From contig NZ_JAFKOH010000003.1 in assembly GCF_017303375.1 (NCBI RefSeq), positions 62,001-126,000 of the forward strand: DNA of 64,000 bases. Reading direction: 5' to 3'. The notes beneath the pieces are model-generated. The model saw nothing but the letters and a program-made list of their open reading frames with translations, made no database searches and was not told the origin of the DNA. The DNA comes from Bacillus sp. NTK074B. GTDB lineage: Bacteria > Bacillota > Bacilli > Bacillales > Bacillaceae_B. Below, one piece after another: positions 28,340-35,220 of the stretch. Numbering within the stretch: position 1 is the stretch's first letter; the number at the start of each line of letters is the position of its first letter. The position numbers and the translations under genes were made by a program.

Positions 28340-29548
28340 TCAACCGACTGTCTTCCGTTCAATTCCTCGTAGCCATGCGGTCAACGCAACCGCTCCTGCC
28401 ACCATGATGGCACCGATCCACGGCGTATGAATCAAACCGATTCCATCCACGATGAGTCCGCCGATGAAGGAACCGATGGCAATTCCGACGTTAAATGCCG
28501 CGATGTTCAAGGCAGAAGCGACATTGACTGCTGAAGGGACATATTTCTCTGCCAAGTTCACCACAAGGATCTGCAGTCCAGGCACGTTCATGAAGGCGAA
28601 TAATCCCATCAGGAAGATCGCGATAAGTCCTGCCACTTTAAACGGTGCTGCAAATGTAAGAGCTACTAGAATGATGGCTTGCATAACAAACATCCAGAAT
28701 AATGCTTTTAACGGACTCTTGTCAGAAGCTTTCCCACCGACAACATTTCCGATGGCTACGGCAATTCCGTATACAAGAAGGATGATACTCACCCATTTGG
28801 CACTGAAACCTGTTACATCTTGCAATAAAGGTGTTAAATAAGTGAACGCGACGAACGTTCCGCCATATCCAAGGGCTGTGATGGCAAAAGCTAATAATAA
28901 TCGGCCGTTTGTTAGAATCTTCAATTGTTCACTGAACTTGGCTGGTGGTGCTTCTTTCAAGTTTTTCGGTACAAGGATGGAACTGGCAATGATTCCGACA
29001 ATACCGAGAACGGCAACTCCCCAGAATGTGGCTCTCCATCCGAATGCCTGTCCTATGAATGTTCCAAGTGGTACTCCTGTAACGGTCGCAACCGTTAATC
29101 CTGTAAACATAAAGGCAATGGCACTGGCCCGCTTGTGGGCAGGTACGAGATCTGCCGCAATCGTCGATCCGATCGAGAAGAAAATACCGTGTGAAAATGC
29201 TGTGATAAAACGGGCTACGAGCAATAGTCCAAAGCTTGTGGACATGGCTGCAACCGAATTTCCGACAATGAATAAGAGCATCAAGGACATGAGCAACGAT
29301 TTTCGGCTCATCTTACTGGTCAATGCCGTCAACACCGGTGCCCCGATGGCGACTCCAATGGCATAACCCGAAATTAATAATCCTGCGAGTGTGATCGATA
29401 TCGATAAATCATCGGCAATCGATGATAATAATCCAACGGGAACAAACTCTGTCGTTCCGATTCCAAAGGCACTGATGGCAAGGGCAAGTAACGCCGGCGT
29501 GCCGCCTTTCGTTTTTGACTGATGTATAGTAGCTGAAGTTGAACTCAT
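28340..29548 (-). CDS. MFS transporter, AraJ/YdhP-like (DHA1) exporter
   Basis: 402 residues with twelve hydrophobic segments. The N-terminal LALAISAFGIGTTEFVPVGL (about 21-40) is typical of the AraJ/YdhP/NepI group, followed by the motif SKMSRKSLL in loop 2-3. Members export sugars, purine ribosides or drugs. AAGGAGG is 7 nt before the ATG. Such genes in Bacillus are often divergent from a HxlR-type regulator; here the divergent gene is missing although operator-like repeats and an orphan terminator remain (29643-29961). Confidence 0.87.
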   Translation of the reverse strand: MSSTSATIHQSKTKGGTPALLALAISAFGIGTTEFVPVGLLSSIADDLSISITLAGLLISGYAIGVAIGAPVLTALTSKMSRKSLLMSLMLLFIVGNSVAAMSTSFGLLLVARFITAFSHGIFFSIGSTIAADLVPAHKRASAIAFMFTGLTVATVTGVPLGTFIGQAFGWRATFWGVAVLGIVGIIASSILVPKNLKEAPPAKFSEQLKILTNGRLLLAFAITALGYGGTFVAFTYLTPLLQDVTGFSAKWVSIILLVYGIAVAIGNVVGGKASDKSPLKALFWMFVMQAIILVALTFAAPFKVAGLIAIFLMGLFAFMNVPGLQILVVNLAEKYVPSAVNVASALNIAAFNVGIAIGSFIGGLIVDGIGLIHTPWIGAIMVAGAVALTAWLRGIERKTVG

Positions 29549-29581
29549 AACGTAACTTCCTCCTTAAGATTTAAATGAAAT

Positions 29582-29608
29582 GAGAAACGAAGGCGCCTTC
29601 CGTTTCTC
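29582..29608 (-). promoter_or_regulatory. Hairpin in the leader of the AraJ-like gene
   Basis: GAGAAACG-AAGGCGCCTT-CGTTTCTC folds into a GC-rich stem with one bulged base, about 35 nt before the start codon. It could be an attenuator or an operator. No T-run follows. Confidence 0.4.
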
Positions 29609-29642
29609 TGTACACATATGATAATGGGTACAACTATTTATG

Positions 29643-29693
29643 AGAAGTACGCACTTTAAAGTCATGTAGGTACTTTTTTGTAACCTAGTGACC
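29643..29693. repeat. Operator-like direct repeat, copy 1
   Basis: ACGCACTTT-AAAGT, then ATGTAGGTACTT...TAACCTAGT, about 95 nt upstream of the AraJ-like gene. It recurs in diverged form at 29791-29836. GTACTT/TAACC words recall sites of HxlR-family repressors (inference). Confidence 0.5.
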
Positions 29694-29790
29694 CGCAAGT
29701 GCCTATATGCCTTTCAAACCTCTTCGATGAAAATAAGCAGGTACCGTTTGAAAAGCTAAATTGAATTATGAGGGCTGGCTAACTTTTTGG

Positions 29791-29836
29791 GAAGAACGCA
29801 CTTTGAAGTGGCATAGGCACCTGGAAGTACCCTAGT
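29791..29836. repeat. Operator-like direct repeat, copy 2
   Basis: ACGCACTTT-GAAGT, then GCATAGGCACC...TACCCTAGT, aligning with copy 1 along its whole length. It is about 148 nt further from the MFS gene. Confidence 0.5.
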
Positions 29837-29926
29837 TTTAAAGTGAAAACTTTAAATTAGCATTGCTTCTCGCACAGTGAAATTCAGAAGAATCAGTAGA
29901 ACATTTCAGCAGTGAAATGAACACGT

Positions 29927-29961
29927 AAAAAAGCTCGGAGCCTTATGCTTCGAGCTTTTTT
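29927..29961 (+). terminator. Orphan terminator
   Basis: AAAAAAGCTCG-AGC / GCT-CGAGCTTTTTT stem with a 5-nt loop and T-run on the plus strand, but no intact plus-strand gene precedes it. It suggests that a divergent gene next to the MFS gene has been lost. Confidence 0.8.
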
Positions 29962-30009
29962 TATCAGTTCTAACGATCAGCGGAGAACCGCTCCCCTGGC
30001 GTTTGAAAA

Positions 30010-30195
30010 TAAGCGGAAAAATTCCGTCTAAACCGGAAAATCTGGCTATTTCACGATAATTAGCCGGAGTTTTTCCGCTTATGGAACGATATTCGTTGAA
30101 TATTGTTCCATATTGAGCCCGTTAAGCGGAATTTTTCCGCTTAAATCAGCGTTGTAACCCTCCTCCAGCTGCCTTAACCGGAATTTCTCCGCTTA
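30010..30195. repeat. Palindromic GCGGAA...TTCCGC unit array, locus B
   Basis: Units begin near 30010, 30061, 30123 and 30175 (spacings 51, 62 and 52 nt), with weaker CCGGAAAATCTGG-type half units between. It lies just beyond the orphan terminator. Together with the operator-like repeats it accounts for most of the 697-nt gap 29549-30245. Confidence 0.8.
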
Positions 30196-30245
30196 TAAAT
30201 CTGTCTCCATCATCTAAGCATTATGCTTTATTGAATTTAGATACA

Positions 30246-30636
30246 TTACTGATCTAATTGTTTTTCATTTACTTTTCTAAGTACATGTTGAGCTTCTATA
30301 AAAATTGCTCTTTGATCATCAGAAAGTTTATCGATTTCATCGGATTCTTTCATTCCACTTTTGGCCATCGTTTGCTCATATACCATGATTGCTTCGATAT
30401 ATTCTTCATATTCGTTTGATGACAATACTTCTTTGCTTGATTTCTGTCCATTAAGTCGATCAAAGAATGGCTGTATCTCATATAAAGTATTTTTCAATTC
30501 AGCCAGCTGTTTAGCAGGAACTTCTGAATAATCAATGTTTCCATATTTATCCCCATATTCTAAGTTTAAAGAGCTTTAAAAACGCCTTATCATCGCCTTT
30601 TTGAGCTTTCTTAACTAATCGATCGATGTTCTTCAC
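30246..30636 (-). pseudogene. Collapsed ECF sigma / anti-sigma locus
   Basis: A GTG at 30636 opens 29 codons reading KNIDRLVKKAQKGDDKAF, a typical ECF sigma N-terminus, then stops at 30547. A second frame (open from about 30573 to 30246) reads NLEYGDKYGNIDYSEVPAKQ and continues with YEIQPFFDRLNGQKSSKEVL to KVNEKQLDQ; this resembles the extracellular C-terminal domain (DUF3600-like) of Bacillus anti-sigma regulators. The simplest reading is an internal deletion that fused the first codons of a sigma gene to the end of its anti-sigma gene. If translated, the 83-codon part could start at TTG 30497. Confidence 0.6.
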
Positions 30637-30877
30637 CCCTTATTATCTTCTTTCATCAATTAGACAACCGAAAAGACGAATTGGCTTTCATTTTTTTATA
30701 AAAGTTAAAACAATAGAGAACTATGAATTGCTGTAAATCATTAAACCGACGCTCTATTCCAGTATTATACATTACATCCCATTAGTCGTGGGCTTTATAT
30801 GAATAAGCTCTTCCCTAGTCAAAAACCAAACAACTGGTTACACTAAAAGAGAATGATGTTAAAGAGGAGAGTACATA

Positions 30878-31843
30878 ATGAAAGCACTTGTATTTGAAAA
30901 GTTTGGTGGACCGGATGTCCTCCACTATCAGGAGATTGATTCTCCCCAAATAGGACCGGATGAAATGTTAGTGGAAATGAAGGCAATCGGTCTGAATTTC
31001 GCCGATGTATATAGAAGAAAAGGGAATTATCACTTAGCAGGAGATCCACCGTACATTTGTGGGTATGAAGGGGCAGGCGTCGTCAAAGAGATTGGAGCCA
31101 ACGTGCAAGGAATAGCTGTTGGGGACCGCATCGCTTTTGCCGATGTACCTTATGCGAATGCGGAACTGGTGGCCGTCCCGAAGGATAAAGCCATCCCATT
31201 GCCGAATGAAACATCGTATGAAACAGCTGCATCCCTTTTGTTACAAGGACTTACAGCTCATTACTTAACGAAAGACAGTTATAGTATCAAAAGTGGGGAT
31301 ACCGTTTTAGTCCATGCAGCTGCAGGCGGCGTCGGGCAGTTGCTTGTCCAGATCATTAAGATATTGGGCGGCACAGTCATCGGGTTAACGTCTACGGAAG
31401 AAAAAAGACAGGCAGCGCTGGCTGTTGGAGCGGACCATATGTTTTTATACAATGAAGACTGGAAACAGAGCGTGCAGGATGTGACAGATGGTAACGGCGT
31501 GGACGTCGTATATGAATCAGTCGGTTCGACTCTGATGGACAGCTTCGAATCAACTCGCATCGGTGGGACAGTCGTCTTCTTCGGTATGGCAGGAGGCGAT
31601 CCTGTTTCCGTAGATCCCCGGATGCTGATGGACACCTCGAAAACCCTGACCGGCGGGGACTTATGGAATGTATTGACGTCTCACGAAGAACGGGTGAACC
31701 GTTCCCACGAATTGTTCGGTTGGACCCAAGAAGGAAAGTTAAAGGTCTCTGAACCAACGGTCTTTCCTTTAAGCGAGGGTGCAAAAGCACATGAGTATTT
31801 GGAAAGCAGGAAAAGCACTGGGAAGATTTTATTGATTCCTTAA
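30878..31843 (+). CDS. NADPH:quinone oxidoreductase (zinc-independent MDR family)
   Basis: 321 residues starting MKALVFEKFGGPDVL. The GroES-like N-terminal domain (1-120) lacks zinc ligands. The Rossmann domain carries the nucleotide motif VLVHAAAGGVGQLLVQ (about 142-157), typical of quinone oxidoreductases, which reduce quinones or alpha,beta-unsaturated carbonyls with NADPH. GAGGAGA precedes the ATG by 6 nt. It stands alone, divergent from the decayed sigma locus, and ends at an imperfect terminator. Physiological substrate unknown. Confidence 0.9.
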   Translation: MKALVFEKFGGPDVLHYQEIDSPQIGPDEMLVEMKAIGLNFADVYRRKGNYHLAGDPPYICGYEGAGVVKEIGANVQGIAVGDRIAFADVPYANAELVAVPKDKAIPLPNETSYETAASLLLQGLTAHYLTKDSYSIKSGDTVLVHAAAGGVGQLLVQIIKILGGTVIGLTSTEEKRQAALAVGADHMFLYNEDWKQSVQDVTDGNGVDVVYESVGSTLMDSFESTRIGGTVVFFGMAGGDPVSVDPRMLMDTSKTLTGGDLWNVLTSHEERVNRSHELFGWTQEGKLKVSEPTVFPLSEGAKAHEYLESRKSTGKILLIP

Positions 31844-31851
31844 TAAACTGT

Positions 31852-31884
31852 AAGAGTCCCTATCCAACTCGGAAGGGTCTCTTT
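31852..31884. terminator. Imperfect terminator between the oxidoreductase and GNAT genes
   Basis: AAGAG-CCCT and AGGG-CTCTT arms, each interrupted by one base, lie between two converging genes; the right arm reaches the GNAT stop. Confidence 0.55.
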
Positions 31885-32337
31885 CTATATATCCTGAGAC
31901 AACCGGATCATATCCCTGCACTGGATGCCATTTTCAACTATTTCTTCTGGATAATGTCTGACGAAGAAGTCCAGATCTACCCCAACGATCCTGAAACCAC
32001 ATTTTTGATAAAGGGCCAATTGGCTAACGCCTGAATTCCCGGTCCCGACTTCAATGGTTTTGTACCCTTGCTCCCTTGCAACCTTCACGGCATCCATGAC
32101 CAGCTGTTTACCAATTCCTTGACCATGCCTCTCTTCTGCAACGGCCACATTTACGAGCTCGATGGTTTCAGGTCTTGTTGGGAGTAGGACATATACTCCA
32201 ATTATGAGCTCTTCAAGCTCCGCTACATAGCATTCTCCCCTGGAAGTATATTCTTTTACAATCTTCTCTGAAGGATCTGCCAACAGAAGCAGGTCCATTG
32301 GAAGTTCTTCATCTGTCTTTTGTTTTCTGATGATCAT
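31885..32337 (-). CDS. GNAT family N-acetyltransferase (YvbK-like)
   Basis: 150 residues with motif A ELVNVAVAEERHGQGIGKQL (about 67-86) followed by AREQGYKTIEVGTGNSGVSQL, which is characteristic of the YvbK subgroup. It acetylates an unknown amine. The ATG at 32337 has GGAGG 7 nt upstream; the in-frame ATG at 32343 touches the ribosome site. The 269-nt gap beyond it (to 32606) holds an inverted AAAGGGG/CCCCTTT pair and the hairpin at 32547. Confidence 0.83.
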   Translation of the reverse strand: MIIRKQKTDEELPMDLLLLADPSEKIVKEYTSRGECYVAELEELIIGVYVLLPTRPETIELVNVAVAEERHGQGIGKQLVMDAVKVAREQGYKTIEVGTGNSGVSQLALYQKCGFRIVGVDLDFFVRHYPEEIVENGIQCRDMIRLSQDI

Positions 32338-32546
32338 ACACATTCCTCCACTGAAAAAATGAATTTCAATTCAAGCATAGCTATTTTAATATAAGGGTCT
32401 TACAAAAAAAGGGGAGAAAAAATATTCATCTAAGCATAACCCCTTTACTCACTTAAATTAAATAGTATACTAAACACATATTCTTCATCTTGAAGAAAGT
32501 GGTTTAAAGCTAGGACCCCTTAGTAAATTGAAAAATTCCTTTTTGG

Positions 32547-32578
32547 GCTTACTGATTTTGTTGGTAAGCTATTTTTTT
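32547..32578 (+). terminator. Terminator-like hairpin without an obvious gene
   Basis: GCTTAC / GTAAGC stem with an 11-nt loop followed by TATTTTTTT on the plus strand. No plus-strand gene precedes it. It lies 29 nt past the anti-sigma gene stop on the other strand, so its target is unclear. Confidence 0.4.
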
Positions 32579-32606
32579 GGTGTTAAACTGCCTAAGGAAG
32601 AAGAGC

Positions 32607-33296
32607 TTAGTATGGGGCATCAAACTCTTTTTCGCTCATTAAGAATTCCGAAATCACTTTTTCGTCCGTATCCTCCATTTTATTCACTAAACCTACTAAC
32701 TTCAGCCCAGAATATTCTATTCCATCATGACGATAGTGGAATGCAAGCTCCCCATTCTTGAAATCGTTCAACTTATCTCCCCTTTCACCAATTATTCCCT
32801 TAATGGAATTACTTTGTAAATGAGGATAGAGCATCACCTTGACGATATATTCTTTATCTCTTTGAAGCCGGTCAGTCGTAAATTGAAAATAGCCATCTGA
32901 GTCTGTCGTCACTTTGCCTTTACTAATAAGCGTGACACCATCTCTTTTGTATTGCTCAATTGCAAGCATTGCCCCTTCCGGTAATGAGGCTTCTCCCTTT
33001 ATAACGACTTGGTTAGGGAAATTATACACCTTCCCTGACATCTCGTAACTTGCTTCATGATCAACCATTGACTGAGCCGGTTGTGTATCCGTTTCTGGAG
33101 TTATGAAGTAGTATCCTGCAAGAGGGGTCATAATCAGAATGATCATAAAAAAGGCAATATTAGGACCCGCCGATTGGAAGACTCGTAGTTTCCAGTCCCT
33201 TCTATGCGCTTTCCTCCATACTGTTTGAAATTCCACCGTTGACTTTTCATGTACATCTACATGATTAAATAATGTCTTCAATTTATCATTCTTCAT
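32607..33296 (-). CDS. Probable membrane anti-sigma factor with beta-rich ectodomain
   Basis: 229 residues. A cytosolic N-terminus (1-45) rich in charge and aromatic residues, including VWRKAHRRDWKLRVF, precedes one membrane helix (about 52-70, AFFMIILIMTPLAGYYF). The extracellular part (80-210) is beta-rich: VYNFPNQVVIKGEASLPEG, DSDGYFQFTTD and GIIGERGDKLNDFKNGEL. The ATG at 33296 lies inside the end of the sigma gene (11-nt overlap), so the two are coupled. The ectodomain resembles the lipoprotein two genes upstream. Anti-sigma function is inferred from this arrangement. Confidence 0.7.
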   Translation of the reverse strand: MKNDKLKTLFNHVDVHEKSTVEFQTVWRKAHRRDWKLRVFQSAGPNIAFFMIILIMTPLAGYYFITPETDTQPAQSMVDHEASYEMSGKVYNFPNQVVIKGEASLPEGAMLAIEQYKRDGVTLISKGKVTTDSDGYFQFTTDRLQRDKEYIVKVMLYPHLQSNSIKGIIGERGDKLNDFKNGELAFHYRHDGIEYSGLKLVGLVNKMEDTDEKVISEFLMSEKEFDAPY

Positions 33297-33825
33297 ATAA
33301 TCCCGCCTTTGTAAGGTCAATTTCCCCTTGCGATTCGAGACGCCTCAATTGCTTCAGTGCAGTATTCAACCTGGATTTCGCTGTCCCGATTGGTATCCCG
33401 AGAATCTGAGAACATTCTTTCAACGTGAACCCCGAGTAAAAGTGGAGGACAATGATCTCTTTACTTTTCCATGAAAGAGAATGAACGATCTTCCACAGTT
33501 CTCTGTTATCATCTGATTTCAAGAAACTCTGCTCGACCGAATCTACCCGATCATGTAGGATGTCATCAGAAAAGAACGAAAAACATTTTATGATTCTTTG
33601 TTTGTTCATAACCGTCTTGGCCACATTCATGGTGATGGTGTAGATCCAAGGTTTGATTGGTTTTGTGTCGTCGTACTTATCGTAATGACTTAAGAGTCTG
33701 ATGAACGTCTCTTGGGTGATATCATCTGCTAAACTCCTGGATTTCGTCATAAGCAGCGCTGTTCGGTAAACATACTCTCTATATGTTCTGAAAATCTCTT
33801 CGGCTGTTGCTTCTTCAATAAACAA
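33286..33825 (-). CDS. ECF-type RNA polymerase sigma factor
   Basis: 179 residues with region 2 (about 12-80: YREYVYRTALLMTKSRSLAD, DITQETFIRLLSHYDKYD and IKPWIYTITMNVAKTV) and region 4 (about 115-165: LSWKSKEIIVLHFYSGFTL, then KECSQILGIPIGTAKSRLNTA). The TTG at 33825, with GGAGGGGAGTGAG just upstream and 4 nt after the lipoprotein stop, gives a normal ECF length; the frame extends to 33945 only by running through the lipoprotein gene. It is the middle gene of a lipoprotein-sigma-anti-sigma operon. Confidence 0.87.
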   Translation of the reverse strand: MFIEEATAEEIFRTYREYVYRTALLMTKSRSLADDITQETFIRLLSHYDKYDDTKPIKPWIYTITMNVAKTVMNKQRIIKCFSFFSDDILHDRVDSVEQSFLKSDDNRELWKIVHSLSWKSKEIIVLHFYSGFTLKECSQILGIPIGTAKSRLNTALKQLRRLESQGEIDLTKAGLYEE

Positions 33826-33829
33826 AGAC

Positions 33830-34345
33830 TCACTCCCCTCCGCCACCGGGATGATTAAAGTAATCCAGCAAGAAGGTGTTTTGTCTCGGACTCCCTTTCT
33901 CAACCTTATAAATAAAATCAAACATTTGTATGCATGCATATTCATCGCCGTCTTTACGGATTCTTACCAAGCCCGGTGATCCCTCCCGGATATTCTCACC
34001 ATGGCGACCGTAAATGTTCTGTATAGCGTCAGGCTGGTCATCTGGATTAAACGTGACAACTAATTTATGTTCTTCGGCTTTTTCATCTCTTTTGAAACTT
34101 GCACTGTAAGTATGGTCCTTATTCACTTTTGCCACAGCTTCCTCCAGAACGGCATCCGTTTCAATATCCTTCAGCTCTATCTTAATCTTTGAGTCTGCTT
34201 CCAGGATGCTAGTCCCGTTAACTGAAACGGTATTGCCGACCGTCTTCACATAGCCTGCGATTTTCACCTCTTTTTTTGAAGCAGCACATCCACTGAGCAC
34301 TAGAGCCAAAAGTCCAAACATGATTAGTAAATTATACTTATTCAA
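33830..34345 (-). CDS. Lipoprotein encoded ahead of an ECF sigma factor
   Basis: 171 residues with a lipoprotein signal ending in LSGC (Cys20), so anchored outside the membrane. The mature part is beta-rich: KIAGYVKTVGNTVSVNGTSI, HTYSASFKRDE, LVVTFNPDDQPDAIQNIYGR and HGENIREGSPG. The pattern resembles the anti-sigma ectodomain two genes downstream (NIYGRHGENI against GIIGERGDKL). Start TTG 34345 has GGGGGAG upstream. Being first in the operon, it may be the signal-binding partner of the anti-sigma factor; this is inference. Confidence 0.7.
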   Translation of the reverse strand: MNKYNLLIMFGLLALVLSGCAASKKEVKIAGYVKTVGNTVSVNGTSILEADSKIKIELKDIETDAVLEEAVAKVNKDHTYSASFKRDEKAEEHKLVVTFNPDDQPDAIQNIYGRHGENIREGSPGLVRIRKDGDEYACIQMFDFIYKVEKGSPRQNTFLLDYFNHPGGGGE

Positions 34346-34520
34346 CTCTTCTCCCCCTTTATCTATTAATGATTTACTATTATTACTAGCAAACCAGCAA
34401 AAGGGTTCGATGTTTTTTGGAAATTGTAAAAAAATAGAACTCGCACCAGTTGGCGTGTTTCTTTATGAGGAATGCACAATCCTTCAGCGCACTCTTTTAT
34501 TGAAGAACCTCTAACAGAAA

Positions 34521-34704
34521 TAAGCGGAATTACTCCGGTTAAATTTAGAATGGAACGTGTTTTGAGGTAATTAACCGGAGTTTTTCCGCTTATGGACTGA
34601 AAAATTTCCGATATTTTGTATTTTTAAGGAAATAGGCGGAATTTTTCCGTCTATTTACTCCTTTTTTTACCGCGATGACTAATTAAGCGGAATTACTCCG
34701 TCTA
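34521..34704. repeat. Palindromic GCGGAA...TTCCGC unit array, locus C
   Basis: Four units start near 34521, 34572, 34632 and 34684 (spacings 51, 60 and 52 nt), close to those of locus B. They occupy the 489-nt gap 34346-34834, upstream of the lipoprotein operon. The part nearest the operon should hold its promoter. Confidence 0.85.
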
Positions 34705-34834
34705 TTGATCAACTCTAGGACTTAACCTGATCTCCCGAACTCTTACTGTCTATCATCATAAATTTGTCCCTTAAAAAAATGCACCCGAAAACTGAGCCTC
34801 TGCTGTAAATGGGTGAACCTCTCAGCTCACTCCT

Positions 34835-35026
34835 CTATCCCAAATCCTTCTTCCCATCAGAACTCTTATTGAACCTGATCAGAAACACAGTCCCCGTACA
34901 GTTTAGTACGATACTCGCACTCAGGACGACCGCCCACAGTGGCGTCGGGAGCGGGAGAATAAAAGATAATAGCATGAAGACAATCCCTCCTAATACGAAT
35001 AGGAGACCTTTTGAAACATCGTTCAT
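34835..35026 (-). CDS. Small two-helix membrane protein
   Basis: 63 residues, MNDVSKGLLFVLGGIVFMLL followed by a short PLPTP turn and a second hydrophobic segment, ending in a polar KSSDGKKDLG tail. GGAGGAAGAATC precedes the ATG at 35026, which is preferred to the in-frame ATG at 35056. I do not recognise a named family. It stands alone between two repeat or terminator regions. Confidence 0.65.
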   Translation of the reverse strand: MNDVSKGLLFVLGGIVFMLLSFILPLPTPLWAVVLSASIVLNCTGTVFLIRFNKSSDGKKDLG

Positions 35027-35159
35027 GATTCTTCCTCCAGAAAATAATAAGTGCATTCATTTTAACATAAATATCCATTATTAGCGGGTACTTTTTTATC
35101 TGGAATCACCCTGTTTTCCAAATAATATCCCCCCATATCGACTTTTCTTTATGTAACAC

Positions 35160-35195
35160 AAAAAGGTCAAGCACCCTGCTTTAGGATGCTTGACC
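35160..35195 (-). terminator. Terminator after the giant secreted enzyme
   Basis: On the minus strand GGTCAAGCA / TGCTTGACC arms with a 13-nt loop, then TTTTTGTG, 26 nt after the stop. Confidence 0.9.
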
Positions 35196-35220
35196 CACCA
35201 TTTCCCGCTTTCTAACAAGA

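Noticed and set aside
32528-32761. Plus-strand frame starting KNSFLGLLILLVSYFF
   Set aside because: Signal-like start, but no good ribosome site, it contains a terminator-like hairpin, and its second half is antisense to the anti-sigma gene.
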